A stretch of DNA of 64,000 nucleotides from Saccharomonospora marina XMU15 (GCF_000244955.1 NZ_CM001439.1:5708427-5772426); one strand, 5' to 3'. Counted from the stretch's first letter, positions 27,414-36,940 are shown. Numbers and translations: made by a program. The notes: generated by a model not told the origin, from the letters alone.

Positions 27414-28655
27414 TCACGCACCCTCTCGTCGCATCCGCTCGATCGAATCGATATAGCAGTCCACAGTAGACTCGGCGACCGATCTCCAACTGTAGCGCTC
27501 GACGGCTCGCCTCCGCCCCGCTTCGCCCAGCCTGCGGCGCTGCCCCGCGTCGTCGAGCAGCCCCGCGAGTCGCTGCGCAAGCGCCTGAGCGTCTCCGGGC
27601 GGCACAAGGTGTGCGCACTGCCCGTCCGGCCCGACCACCTCGGGCAACGCGCCTGCCCTGCTCACCACCAGCGGCGTGGCGCAGGCCATCGCTTCCACCG
27701 TCGGCAGCGAGAAGCCCTCGTACAGCGAAGGGACGCAGGCGGCCTGCGCGGATGCCAGCAGCGCGGCCAGTTCGGCATCGTCGATTCCGGTGACGGTGCG
27801 CACGATGTCGCGGATCCCGAGTTGCTCGATCAGCCGCTGCGTCGGCCCGCCCGCTGTCAATCTCGTGACGAGCACCAGTTCGACCTTGCGCTCGGTGCGC
27901 AGCTTCGCGACGGCCTCGAGCAGGTGGCGTACGCCCTTCAACGGCACGTCGGCACTGGCCACCGCGACGATGCGACCCTCGACCCTCGGCGGCTCGGCGG
28001 GTTTGAACAGTTCGGTGTCGACGCCCAGCGGAATGGTGCGAATCCGCTCGGGCGGCACCCCAAAGTCCTCGCTGATGTCGGCGCTGGAGGCCGAGGACAC
28101 GGTGATCAACTCGGGAATCCGGCGCGCGACTCTCGCCTGCATCCGGACGAAGCCGTACCAGCGCCTCACCGCGGGCTTGCGCCACCACTTCGCGGCGGCG
28201 AGGTCGGCCACACGGTCCCTGGTGATCGGGTGGTGCACGGTCGCCACCAACGGCAGGCCCGCCGCGCGCAACCGCAGCAACCCGTAGCCGAGGCTCTGAT
28301 TGTCGTGGACGACGTCGAAGTCCCGCGCTCGCTTACGGAGCAATCGCGCCGCGCGAATGCTGAAGGTGAGCGGCTCGGGAAAACCCGCCGTCCACATCGT
28401 GGCGACCTCCAGCACATCAAGCAGGTCACGAAACTCGCCGGGTCGCGGAGTGCGGAACGGATCGGGTTCACGATAGAGATCCAGGCTCGGCACCTCGGTG
28501 AGCTTCACCGTGGAATCGAGCTCGGGATAAGGCTGGCCGGAGAAGACCTCCACCTCGTGCCCCAACTCGGCAAGGCCCCTGCTGAGCTGCCGGACGTAGA
28601 CTCCCTGCCCGCCGCAGTGCGGTTTGCTCCGGTAGGAAAGCAGCGCGATTCGCAC
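27414..28655 (-). CDS. Glycosyltransferase family 4 protein, 413 aa
   Basis: Retaining GT-B glycosyltransferase. N-terminal half LLSYRSKPHCGGQGVYVRQLSRGLAELGHEVEVF with the glycine loop; middle VVHDNQSLGYGLLRL, VATVHHPITRD; C-terminal nucleotide-sugar site VPSLYEGFSLPTVEAMACATPLVVS with the EGFSLPxxEAMAxxxP motif. RIRTIPLGVDTELF is the usual inter-domain segment. Starts at GTG 28655 with AGAGAGG upstream. First gene of a three-gene operon. Confidence 0.9.
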   Translation of the reverse strand: MRIALLSYRSKPHCGGQGVYVRQLSRGLAELGHEVEVFSGQPYPELDSTVKLTEVPSLDLYREPDPFRTPRPGEFRDLLDVLEVATMWTAGFPEPLTFSIRAARLLRKRARDFDVVHDNQSLGYGLLRLRAAGLPLVATVHHPITRDRVADLAAAKWWRKPAVRRWYGFVRMQARVARRIPELITVSSASSADISEDFGVPPERIRTIPLGVDTELFKPAEPPRVEGRIVAVASADVPLKGVRHLLEAVAKLRTERKVELVLVTRLTAGGPTQRLIEQLGIRDIVRTVTGIDDAELAALLASAQAACVPSLYEGFSLPTVEAMACATPLVVSRAGALPEVVGPDGQCAHLVPPGDAQALAQRLAGLLDDAGQRRRLGEAGRRRAVERYSWRSVAESTVDCYIDSIERMRREGA

Positions 28656-28683
28656 GATGTACCTCTCTGGCGCTTTCGCCGAA

Positions 28684-28696
28684 AAACAAATTGTTT
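28684..28696. promoter_or_regulatory. AAACAA-A-TTGTTT palindrome in an AT-rich gap
   Basis: A perfect 6-bp inverted repeat with one central base, 29 nt upstream of the glycosyltransferase start. The 174-nt gap 28656-28829 is clearly richer in A/T than the rest of the window (for example a GTTAAAATCC stretch). It must hold the promoter of the GT4 operon and the end of the mce transcript. A regulatory role is inferred from position. Confidence 0.4.
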
Positions 28697-28829
28697 CCCC
28701 ACTCGCTCGGGGGCGTTAAAATCCACTCCTTTCCTAAAAGCACGACCCTGCCAGGCTAGAATTTGTTCTCGCCGGGCACAACCATCGCCGATGCATAACG
28801 CCTTCGATGTGACGAAAGACAATTCCGGC

Positions 28830-29351
28830 TCATACGGCGGCGAGTTGGGAGAGCTTCCATACCCCGTCCACCTTGCGTGCGACGACATCAAGGCACGCCG
28901 ACGTGGACCCCCTCGGCCTGCCGTCATCGGCGATCGTCTGCTGATCGACGAAGACGAGCAGGTGGGCGCGATCCGGCGAAAGGCTGCGTACCCCCACCGC
29001 CCGTACGGTGGTGGAGCGCACGAGCCGCTGCCGCAGCGCCTGCTTGCTCGCCTCGGCGAACCGGGAGCGGTACTGCTCGACCGCCGCGTCGACAAGGGCA
29101 CCCCGCGCGGCTCGTTCGGTGCGCCCGAGGTCACGGAAGCTGTACGAGAAGATCGCCTTCACCGATTCGCCCACCTGGCGCGACACTTCGGCGGTGGCCG
29201 CCTCGTCGGCTATCGCGGCGTTACCCTCGCGCACCGCCTCCGCACGCAGAGCGGACCAGACCGCACCCGCGCCCGCCAGCACGGTGATCGCCGCGAGAAC
29301 GGCCAGCCAGGTCGCCGCCCTGGCCGGGTCACGGTTCGGCTTCCCGGTCAT
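28830..29351 (-). CDS. Mce-associated membrane protein (second copy), 173 aa
   Basis: One N-terminal helix (AATWLAVLAAITVLAGAGAVWSALRA) and an extracytoplasmic part with the family segment ATAEVSRQVGESVKAIFSYSFRDLGRTERAARGALVDAAVEQYRSRF, ending in DGVWKLSQL. These proteins accompany mce operons and help stabilise or support the Mce transporter. Last gene of the mce operon. The ATG overlaps the preceding stop by 4 nt. Confidence 0.85.
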   Translation of the reverse strand: MTGKPNRDPARAATWLAVLAAITVLAGAGAVWSALRAEAVREGNAAIADEAATAEVSRQVGESVKAIFSYSFRDLGRTERAARGALVDAAVEQYRSRFAEASKQALRQRLVRSTTVRAVGVRSLSPDRAHLLVFVDQQTIADDGRPRGSTSACLDVVARKVDGVWKLSQLAAV

Positions 29352-29854
29352 CGCTGCGCCTGCACCGACGAGATCTTCCAGCCGCCTTCGGTTCGCCGTA
29401 GCTCGGCGAGCAGCGTGCTGCGCTTGTCGGTACGCTCACCGCCGTCCGTTGCGACCTCGACGCTCAGCACGGCCAGCATCGAAGCCCTGCCCGCCTGGAT
29501 GTCGAGCGCCGAGAGCGCGCCGTGGCGAACCTGCGCGGTAGAGCTGATCCGGCGCTCGCGCGCGCGCTCGACGTGAGAGCGGCGATCCTTGCGGAACTCC
29601 TCGCTCAGTGACCCCTCCGTTACGCTGATCCACGCGTCCACATCGGACCCTGCAGTGCTGTGGTCGATGGTGTAGAGCCTGGCGAGGGCTTCGGTGCCCG
29701 CCTGCAACGCCGCGTCGCGCTCGTCGGCCCTACGGGCGAAGTCGGAGTGCTCGGCACTCCACCACGACCAGCCGAACCAGGCGCACGCCACGACCGCCAG
29801 CGCCGCCGATGCCGCGAGCGCGGCGCGCCACCGGTTGCCGCCGGGCACGCTCAC
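29348..29854 (-). CDS. Mce-associated membrane protein (first copy), 168 aa
   Basis: Single N-terminal helix (AALAASAALAVVACAWFGWSWW), then ALQAGTEALARLYTIDHSTAGSDVDAWISVTEGSLSEEF, a helix and strands ending TEGGWKISSVQ. Same family as the following gene, with the two copies only distantly alike. GTG 29854 overlaps the mceF stop (GTGA). Confidence 0.85.
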   Translation of the reverse strand: MSVPGGNRWRAALAASAALAVVACAWFGWSWWSAEHSDFARRADERDAALQAGTEALARLYTIDHSTAGSDVDAWISVTEGSLSEEFRKDRRSHVERARERRISSTAQVRHGALSALDIQAGRASMLAVLSVEVATDGGERTDKRSTLLAELRRTEGGWKISSVQAQR

Positions 29855-31104
29855 CCTCCGGTTCCGAGCAACGTGTCGAGCCCGACGCGCTCGCTCGACC
29901 CTGGTGCCGTTTCGAGCAGCCCGGGAAGTGATCGCCGCGACTCGGGGCGTCCGTCCTCGCCCGCGTCCTGATCCGGCTCAGGGACCTCGACCGGTTTCCC
30001 GCCGTAGGGCGCGTTCTGCGAGCCACGCACCGAGATCGGGCTGCCGGGCGGCTCCGCGCAGTACGCCTCGGTGTTGGGAGGGATCTCGGCGGTATCGTTG
30101 GCAGGCCTGCGCTGCGTGCCTTCGTAGCCCTTGGTGCACGAGGGCGGGTTGAAGAAGTTCACCACGAACCCGATGTGTCCCTCTCCGTTGGAGGACACCG
30201 ACTTGGAGAACGCGCTCACAACGGGAAGCGCGACCATCATCTGCTCGACGGCGTCGGTCCGGACGGTGGCGATCTGAGTGGTGGTCAGCAGGTTCGCCAG
30301 CACCACGCTCGCGCTCGTGCCTGAGTCGGCGAGGAACTCGTCGACCTCCGCCGAGAGCAGCGGGGCCTCGTCGATGACGGTCCGCAGATCCGGGTCGGCC
30401 TGCTTCAACTCGGCCGCGATGTCGTTCAGGCCCTGCGCGATCGAACGGATTCGACCGCCGTTGTCCCGCTGGGTGTCCAGCACGACTCGGCCGTTCGCGA
30501 GCAGGCTCTTGGTCTGTGGCAGGTTGCGCTGCGCCGCCTCGGTGAACGCGCTGCCGGAGTCGAGCAGCCGCCGCAGGTCGGGTCCGGCGCCGGCGAATGC
30601 GTCGTAGGTCTCGTCCACCACGGTGCCGAGCGATTCCGGGTCCACACTGGACACCAGGTCGTACAGGTTGGCCAGCAACTGCTCGGGCATCACCGGGGTC
30701 TGGGTGCGGTCCTGGGTGATCACCGAGCCTTCCCGCAGGTAGGGCCCGCTGCCGGTACGTGGCCGCAGATCGACGTACTGCTCCCCGACCGCGGAGCGGT
30801 TGGCCACGACCGCGTCGGTGTCCGCCGGTATCCGAGGACTGTCCTCGCCGATGTCCAGATCCAGCGTCACGCCGTCGTCGGTGAGGTGTAGCTGCCTGAC
30901 CTTGCCGACGGTCACGCCACGGTAGGTCACCTCGGCGTTGGCGAAGATTCCCCCCGACGATGCCAGCTCCACCCGCACCAGGTAGCCCCGGCTGCCGAGG
31001 AGGCGGTCGAGACCGGCGTACTGCGCGCCCGCGTAGCCGACCGCCAGCACGGAGATGATCGCGAAGGCGACCAGCAGCAGCTTGTTCTTACCGGTCAGTG
31101 TCAT
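29851..31104 (-). CDS. MCE-family protein, MceF position, 417 aa
   Basis: N-terminal helix (LLLVAFAIISVLAVGYAGAQYAGL), MlaD/MCE domain with the typical GGIFANAEVTYRGVTVGKVRQLHL and VGEQYVDLRP near residues 45-125. A long helical region follows, containing LLANLYDLVSSVDPESLGTVVDETYDAFAGAG. The C-terminus is Pro/Glu-rich. Forms the hexameric substrate-binding part of an Mce lipid/sterol importer together with the five other Mce proteins. Confidence 0.9.
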   Translation of the reverse strand: MTLTGKNKLLLVAFAIISVLAVGYAGAQYAGLDRLLGSRGYLVRVELASSGGIFANAEVTYRGVTVGKVRQLHLTDDGVTLDLDIGEDSPRIPADTDAVVANRSAVGEQYVDLRPRTGSGPYLREGSVITQDRTQTPVMPEQLLANLYDLVSSVDPESLGTVVDETYDAFAGAGPDLRRLLDSGSAFTEAAQRNLPQTKSLLANGRVVLDTQRDNGGRIRSIAQGLNDIAAELKQADPDLRTVIDEAPLLSAEVDEFLADSGTSASVVLANLLTTTQIATVRTDAVEQMMVALPVVSAFSKSVSSNGEGHIGFVVNFFNPPSCTKGYEGTQRRPANDTAEIPPNTEAYCAEPPGSPISVRGSQNAPYGGKPVEVPEPDQDAGEDGRPESRRSLPGLLETAPGSSERVGLDTLLGTGG

Positions 31105-32321
31105 GGCGTCCCTCCGAGGAGGCTGCCGAGGAGGCCGCCGAAGTCACCGGTTCCGCTGCCCGTACCGTCCGGCGAGGCCCCGGACTGAGGCAGCGGTAGG
31201 AACGGCCCTTCGGCCGAGCCGCCGCTGCCCTGACGCGCGGCGTCGTCGCCACCGGTGTCGGGTTCGCTGCCGTTGCCGAGGAACTCCATGGGCATCCCCG
31301 CGTTCAGGATGTTGCGCAGCATGGTGTCGAGGTTCATGTCCAGCCGAACCTTCACGTTGGCGTAGTCGCCCCGCACGATCGACCCGGCGAAGTGCGGCAA
31401 CGGGTAGGTAGGCAGGATTCGTAGTGCCTCGGTCAGGTCGGAACCCGACTCGGCGAGCTTGTCGAGCACCGGGCCGAGCGACTCCAGGTTGGCGACGAGT
31501 TGCTCGCTGCTGCGGTTGACCACGCGCGTGCCCACCCTTGACAGCTCCTCCAGTGAGGAGAGCATGCCGACGAGTTGCTCACGCTGCTCACTGACCACCG
31601 CCAGTCCCGGCTCGAGGTGCTCCAGCGCGGTGACGAGGTTGTCCTCCTGCGCGACGAGCGTCTCGGAGAGCCGGTTCATCCCGTCGATGGCACGTACGAT
31701 CTCGCCCCGCTGCGAGTCGAGTTCGGCGGCGAGCCGGTCGGCCCTGGTGAGCAGGGCACGGAACTCGGCGTCGTTGCCCGCGAGCGCCTTGTTGAGCTCC
31801 CGCACGATGTCGCGCAGTTGCTCGACGCCGCCGCCGTTGAGCAGCAGTGACAGCGCACCGAGAACCTCCTCCACCTCGGGGTTGCGACTGGTGCGCTGCA
31901 ACGGGATCGTGGCGCCGTCGCTGAGCCTGCCTTGCGGTTGTTCGCCGGTGGGGGCGCTGAGTTCGACGAACTTCTCGCCCAGCAGGCTCGACTGCCTCAG
32001 CTCGGCTCGGGCGTTGGCCGGAAGCCGGACGTCGCCGCGCATGGTGAGTTGCACCACGGCCGACTTCGAATCCTCGGCCAACTCGATCCGCTGCACCGTG
32101 CCGACCGTGACGTCGTCCACTTTGACCGAGGACTGCGGCACGAGGTCGAGCACGTCGGTGAACTCGACCGTCACTCGCACCGGGTTGTCTCCGACGTCGG
32201 CCCCGCCCGGCAGCGGTGCGTTGTACAGCCCGGTGAACCCGCCGTCGGCGCACCCCGCCAGCAGCAGCGCCACCCCGAGCAGCGCCGCCAGTTTTGCCCT
32301 GAGTCTGCTGGTCACGGTCAC
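31101..32321 (-). CDS. MCE-family lipoprotein, MceE position, 406 aa
   Basis: A signal peptide with the lipobox LLLAGCADGG (Cys24) marks it as a lipoprotein, as expected for the fifth mce gene. MCE domain NPVRVTVEFTDVLDLVPQSSVKVDDVTVGTVQRIEL, then LGEKFVELSAP and a long coiled-coil (SLLLNGGGVEQLRDIVRELNKALAGND). The C-terminus is Gly/Ser-rich. GTG 32321 overlaps mceD by 4 nt. Confidence 0.9.
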   Translation of the reverse strand: MTVTSRLRAKLAALLGVALLLAGCADGGFTGLYNAPLPGGADVGDNPVRVTVEFTDVLDLVPQSSVKVDDVTVGTVQRIELAEDSKSAVVQLTMRGDVRLPANARAELRQSSLLGEKFVELSAPTGEQPQGRLSDGATIPLQRTSRNPEVEEVLGALSLLLNGGGVEQLRDIVRELNKALAGNDAEFRALLTRADRLAAELDSQRGEIVRAIDGMNRLSETLVAQEDNLVTALEHLEPGLAVVSEQREQLVGMLSSLEELSRVGTRVVNRSSEQLVANLESLGPVLDKLAESGSDLTEALRILPTYPLPHFAGSIVRGDYANVKVRLDMNLDTMLRNILNAGMPMEFLGNGSEPDTGGDDAARQGSGGSAEGPFLPLPQSGASPDGTGSGTGDFGGLLGSLLGGTP

Positions 32322-33496
32322 GGCGCCCCCGCGGCAATCAGTGGTAGCGGCAACGGCGGCAGCTCACCGGTCTGGATAGCGTGCAGCAGCTGCGAAACCG
32401 GCGGGATCTTGGTGGCGCCGTCCACGACGGGTGCGAGCACCTCGCACAGCTTGTTCAGCGACTGCGGTACCTGCTGCGACGACGCCAGCTTGACGAGCCT
32501 GCAGGCCGTGGTCACCAGCGGGTTGGTCAGCTCGTTGGCGTTGTACCTGATCGCGATGCTGCCGGAGTTGGCGTCGTAGGTGTTGATGAAGTTGGTCAGA
32601 CCCGTCGGGGCCACGTCGAGCGTCTCGGCCAGCGAGGCGCGCTCGTCCACAAGGACCTGGGTGAGGCTCGCTAACTTGTCCACATTGGATGTCAGTTGGT
32701 CGCGGTTGTCGGTGACGAAGCGTTTGACGTCCCCCAACGCGGACCCCAGCGACGACAGCGCGGCCGAAACCTCATCCGCCTCACCGGAGAGGAACCCGCT
32801 GACCTGGTCGAGGCGGGCGTAGAACTCCTCGAGCTGGGCGTCACTTCGCGCGAGGACCTCGGTGAAGGAATTGAGGTTGCGCACCGTCGCGAACAGGTCG
32901 CCCTTGGAGCTGTTCAGCGTCTCGGCCAGCTCGGACATGTGCGTGATCGTGGTGTTGAGGTTCTTGCCGTTGCCCTCGAAGGATTCGGCCGCCGCGTCGA
33001 GCACCCGGGAAAGCGAGCCGTCGGCGTTGGCCCCCTTCGGGCCCAGCGTGGTCGACAACTCGTCCAGCGTGCGGTACAGGTCGTCGATCTCCATCGGCGT
33101 CGCCGTACGGTCGAGCCCGATCGTGTCTCCCGAGCGCAGCCGGGGACCACCGTCGTAGGGCGGTGTCAGCTGCACGTAGCGGTCACTGACGAGACTCGGG
33201 GCGACGATCACCGCGCCGGCGCTGCTGGGCAGCGGCACGTCGTCGGACACGGCCATGTCCACCCTGACGCGCTGCCCCTCGGGAACGACGGCGGTGATCT
33301 CACCGACCTCGATACCGAGCACCCGAACCGCCGATCCCGGGTAGAGGCCGACCGCCTTGGTGAAGTAGGCGGACAGCCTCGTGCCACCTCCGTCGCCGAA
33401 GGCCCACCACAGCGCACCGGTGAGCACCAGCACCACGACGGAGGCCGTGGCGACCCATCGGTAGGTCCGCCGGGAGGCCCTGCTGTCGATCACCAT
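32318..33496 (-). CDS. MCE-family protein, MceD position, 392 aa
   Basis: N-terminal helix (VATASVVVLVLTGALWWAF), MCE domain TRLSAYFTKAVGLYPGSAVRVLGIEVGEITAV, VSDRYVQLTPPYDGGP and a helical region that ends before LLHAIQTGELPPLP. The start can be ATG 33496, or GTG 33493, which would give the 4-nt overlap with mceC usual in this operon; the upstream extension is a shadow of the mceC end. Confidence 0.9.
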   Translation of the reverse strand: MVIDSRASRRTYRWVATASVVVLVLTGALWWAFGDGGGTRLSAYFTKAVGLYPGSAVRVLGIEVGEITAVVPEGQRVRVDMAVSDDVPLPSSAGAVIVAPSLVSDRYVQLTPPYDGGPRLRSGDTIGLDRTATPMEIDDLYRTLDELSTTLGPKGANADGSLSRVLDAAAESFEGNGKNLNTTITHMSELAETLNSSKGDLFATVRNLNSFTEVLARSDAQLEEFYARLDQVSGFLSGEADEVSAALSSLGSALGDVKRFVTDNRDQLTSNVDKLASLTQVLVDERASLAETLDVAPTGLTNFINTYDANSGSIAIRYNANELTNPLVTTACRLVKLASSQQVPQSLNKLCEVLAPVVDGATKIPPVSQLLHAIQTGELPPLPLPLIAAGAP

Positions 33497-34536
33497 CGGC
33501 CGCTCCTCACACCCTGGTCCGGCGCGGCGATCGTCGGATCGCAGCCCTGTGGGTTGTACTCGGCGCCGTTGAAGTTGATGGTCGGCGGCAGCATTCCGCA
33601 GATGTAGCCCTCGAACCACCGGCCGTTGCCGGTCACGTTCACGCCGGTCCTGGTGAACGGCCCGAGCAGGTGCAGCGTCTGCCGCAGGTTGTCCCGGTTT
33701 CGCTGCAACATTTCGGTGACCGAGTCCAGCTTGTCCAGCGCGGGGCGGATCTGCTTCTCGTTGTCGCGCACCAGGCCGGTCAGCTCGGCCGACACCCGCT
33801 GGGCACCGCGCAGCAACGCGTCGATCGCCTGCTCCCTGCGCTGCACCTCCGCCAGCAGTTGGTTACCGAACTCCACGATGTCGCGCAGCTGTTCGTTGCG
33901 CGAACTCAGCGTCTGCGTGACCCGGCTGGTGTTGGACAGCAACTTCGCCAGCTCCTGGTCCCGCGACGACACCGTTTCCGACAGCGCCGACAGGCCGTTC
34001 AGCGCGTCGGTCATCGGCTTCGACGTGCCGTGCAGCGTGTCGGCGACGACGTCGAAGCTCTTCGCGAGTTGCTGGGTGTCGATGTCCTCGACAGCGGTCG
34101 ACAGCTCGTCGAATGCGTCCTGCAGTTGGAACGGGGTCCTGGTCCGCTCCACCGGGATCGGCTGGTTCGGGTCCTGCGGCGCGTTGCCCCTCGGCACGAG
34201 TGCCAGGTACTTGTCGCCGAGCAACGTCTTGATCTCGATGGACGCCGTGGTGCCTTCGCCGATCCTGCTGGTGTCGAACGAGTCGACCGAGAAGGTGGCG
34301 AGCACTCGCGTGCCGTCGAGAACCACGTCGTCGACCTTGCCGACCTTGACACCCGCTACCTGCACCTCGTCGCCGGGCTGCAGTCCCGCCGACTCCGCGA
34401 AGTGGGCCGAGTAGGTCGAGGAGTTGTTGAGCAGCGGGATCTCGTCGAGCTGGTAGGCGACCACAACGGAGAGCACGATCAACACCAGGCTCACCAGCCC
34501 GACGGTAGCCTGGTTTCGCTCCTTGAGAGGTTTCAT
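33490..34536 (-). CDS. MCE-family protein, MceC position, 348 aa
   Basis: N-terminal helix (LVSLVLIVLSVVVAYQL), MCE domain STYSAHFAESAGLQPGDEVQVAGVKVGKVDDVVL with LLGDKYLALVPRG, and a long helix with RVTQTLSSRNEQLRDIVEFGNQLLAEVQRREQ. It ends in the segment GNGRWFEGYICGMLPPTINFNG. The ATG 34536 overlaps the mceB TGA by 1 nt (TGATG). Confidence 0.9.
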   Translation of the reverse strand: MKPLKERNQATVGLVSLVLIVLSVVVAYQLDEIPLLNNSSTYSAHFAESAGLQPGDEVQVAGVKVGKVDDVVLDGTRVLATFSVDSFDTSRIGEGTTASIEIKTLLGDKYLALVPRGNAPQDPNQPIPVERTRTPFQLQDAFDELSTAVEDIDTQQLAKSFDVVADTLHGTSKPMTDALNGLSALSETVSSRDQELAKLLSNTSRVTQTLSSRNEQLRDIVEFGNQLLAEVQRREQAIDALLRGAQRVSAELTGLVRDNEKQIRPALDKLDSVTEMLQRNRDNLRQTLHLLGPFTRTGVNVTGNGRWFEGYICGMLPPTINFNGAEYNPQGCDPTIAAPDQGVRSGRW

Positions 34537-35582
34537 CAGACCTTGCACCTCTCTGGCAGCTGCGTGCCCGGCAACGGCAGCACCGGCACGGTGACGTTGA
34601 GCGACTCGATTCCGATCGTGCCCGACAGCCCGCACAGGTAGTAGTTGAACCAGCTGCCGTAACTGGTCACCCTGGTGAACTTGCGCATGCTGGACGGGAG
34701 ATCGTTCAGGATCGTGGCGAGCAGGTCCTCGGCGTCGCGCAGGTTGCCCGCCAGCCTGTTCAGCCCGTCGATGTCGCGCTTCAGCGGGGGTCGAGCGTCC
34801 TCGAGCAGGCCCGCGGTGACGTCGGTGAGTTCGGCCATACCGGAAACCGCTTCCCCGATGGGTTCGCGCTGGCGAGCGAGGCCGGACACCAGTTGCTGCG
34901 TGGTGTCGACCAGTTGCCCGAGTTGCGGTGAGCGCTGGTTGACGGTGTCGAGCACGGAGTTGAGGTTGTCGATGACTTTTCCGATCACCTCGTCGCGATC
35001 GGCCACGGTCGTGGTGACCGAAGCGATGTGTGTCAGCAGGCTTCGTACCGTGCCACCTTCGCCCTGCAGGACGCGGATGAGCTGGTAGGAAAGCTGGTTG
35101 ACCTGCTCGGGCTCCAGTGCGCGCAGCAGCGGGCGGAACCCGTTGAACAGCGTCGTCAGGTCGAGCGCGGGTTGGGTTCGCTCCATCGGGATCGTGCCGC
35201 CTGCGGGTAGCACGGAGTCACCGGAGACGTTGGTGCCCAGCGAGAGGTAGCGCTGGCCGACCAGGTTGCGGAACTTCACCGTCGCCGTCACCAGTGCGGG
35301 CAGTTCCCGCCCCTGCTCGACCTGGAAGGTCACCTGCGCCACGGTGCCTGCTCCGTCGTCACTGTCGACGGCCTCGATACCGGTGACCTGACCGACCTTG
35401 ACCCCCGCGATCCGCACGTCGTCACCGACGTGCAGGCCGGAAGCACTGCTGAACCGAGCGGTGTAGCCGGAGGCGTCACCGAAGTTCGCGTTGGCGATCG
35501 TCGCAGCCAGCACCGCGGTCAGCAGCATGGTGACCACGGTGAACACGCCCATCTTCAGCAGCGCCGGAACGAAGCTCCTCAT
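34536..35582 (-). CDS. MCE-family protein, MceB position, 348 aa
   Basis: N-terminal helix (MGVFTVVTMLLTAVLAATI), MCE domain GYTARFSSASGLHVGDDVRIAGVKVGQVTGIEA and FRNLVGQRYLSLGTN, then TQPALDLTTLFNGFRPLLRALEPEQVNQLSYQLI. The end YGSWFNYYLCGLSGTIG is a family feature of MceB. ATG 35582 overlaps mceA by 4 nt. Confidence 0.9.
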   Translation of the reverse strand: MRSFVPALLKMGVFTVVTMLLTAVLAATIANANFGDASGYTARFSSASGLHVGDDVRIAGVKVGQVTGIEAVDSDDGAGTVAQVTFQVEQGRELPALVTATVKFRNLVGQRYLSLGTNVSGDSVLPAGGTIPMERTQPALDLTTLFNGFRPLLRALEPEQVNQLSYQLIRVLQGEGGTVRSLLTHIASVTTTVADRDEVIGKVIDNLNSVLDTVNQRSPQLGQLVDTTQQLVSGLARQREPIGEAVSGMAELTDVTAGLLEDARPPLKRDIDGLNRLAGNLRDAEDLLATILNDLPSSMRKFTRVTSYGSWFNYYLCGLSGTIGIESLNVTVPVLPLPGTQLPERCKV

Positions 35583-36940
35583 CGGACCTCCACGGTGGCG
35601 CCCCGGTAGAAGGGCCCGAGCAGCAACGACGACCATCCGGGCGCGTCCTCGGGCGCGATACCGGTGCCCGACGACTGCAGCAGCGCGACCAGTTCCTGCT
35701 CGGCACCGGAGTTGGCGACCAGCGGAACACCCGCGGGCGTGGACCCTCCGCCCGAGGAGAACGGCACGTCCAGTCCCTGCACCGGACCCGGCAGCGGATC
35801 GTCGAACTGGGTGCCCGGGTGGGTCGAGCCGTCACGCACCGGCCCGTCGGGCGGGTACTGCGGCCACGTACCCGGTGCCGGGACCTGCGGGTAGCAGCGG
35901 GGGCCACGCTTGTCGAGGTACCTCGGCTCGTCCACGCCGGGAAGGTACTTGCCCCGGTTGGAAGCGATGATCTTGATGACGACGTGATTCATCTGGTCGC
36001 CGTTGTACCCGAACGCGGCCTTCGCCGCGGGCATCATGTCAGCGAACTGGCCGAACATGCACGGGTACTGCGGAGCGTACTTCTCGAGGATATCCAGCAC
36101 CGGCTGCGCGGTGGCGGTCAGCCTGATGAGGTTGTTCTCGTTGGCGTCGAGGAAGCTCGCCAGGTTGACCGACGCGCTGGACACGCTCGTGTAGAGCGTC
36201 TCCAGCCGCTCACGCTTCTCCAGCAGCGTGCGTGTCGTGGTGGTGAGGTCCGACATCGCCTCCAGGAACTCCGGAGCGGCTTCGCTGTACACATCGGACA
36301 CGTCGGCGAGGCCGGTGATGTCGGCCTTGATGTCCGGCAGTGCCGGATTCAGCTCACCGAGGTAGTCCGACAACCGCACCAGCGTCTCGCCGAGCCGTTC
36401 GCCCTGCCCGTCAAGCGCCGTGGACACCGCGTTGAGCGTGCTGGAAAGCTTCTCCGGGCGCACGCTGCGCAGCAGCGGCAGCACCTCGGAAAGTACCTGC
36501 TCGACTTCCACCGCCTCGACGCTGCGGTCCTGCCGGATCACATCGCCGGCCTGGATGTGCCCCGCGGCGCCCCCACTCGGCGGCTGCAACGCCACGTAGC
36601 GTTCGCCGAACAGTGTCTTCGGCACCAACCGCGCCGACACCGCCGCCGGAATCACCTCGACCTTGCGCGGGTCCAGCGCCAACCGCAACGTCGCACCGCT
36701 GCCGGAGGAGGACACCCCACGAACCTCACCGACGCGCACGCCCCTGATCTTGACGTCGGCGCCCTCCCGCAGTTGTGTGCCGATGCGGTCGGTCTTGAGC
36801 TGCACCATCGCGACGTCGGCGAAGGCCTTGTTGTACACCGCGACCGTCGTCGTGATGAACAGTGCGACGACGACCAGGAACACCAGGCCCAGCAGTTGGT
36901 GCCACAGCCTGCGCAGCAGCAGCCGCCTCGTCGTGCTCAT
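35579..36940 (-). CDS. MCE-family protein, MceA position, 453 aa
   Basis: N-terminal helix (LLGLVFLVVVALFITTTVAVY), MCE domain VQLKTDRIGTQLREGADVKIRGVRVGEVRGV and LFGERYVALQPP, coiled-coil middle (VLSEVLPLLRSVRPEKLSSTLNAVSTALDGQGERLGETLVRLSDYLG), and the MceA tail YAPQYPCMFGQFADMMPAAKAAFGYNG followed by a Pro-rich end. Overlaps yrbEB by 4 nt. Confidence 0.92.
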   Translation of the reverse strand: MSTTRRLLLRRLWHQLLGLVFLVVVALFITTTVAVYNKAFADVAMVQLKTDRIGTQLREGADVKIRGVRVGEVRGVSSSGSGATLRLALDPRKVEVIPAAVSARLVPKTLFGERYVALQPPSGGAAGHIQAGDVIRQDRSVEAVEVEQVLSEVLPLLRSVRPEKLSSTLNAVSTALDGQGERLGETLVRLSDYLGELNPALPDIKADITGLADVSDVYSEAAPEFLEAMSDLTTTTRTLLEKRERLETLYTSVSSASVNLASFLDANENNLIRLTATAQPVLDILEKYAPQYPCMFGQFADMMPAAKAAFGYNGDQMNHVVIKIIASNRGKYLPGVDEPRYLDKRGPRCYPQVPAPGTWPQYPPDGPVRDGSTHPGTQFDDPLPGPVQGLDVPFSSGGGSTPAGVPLVANSGAEQELVALLQSSGTGIAPEDAPGWSSLLLGPFYRGATVEVR

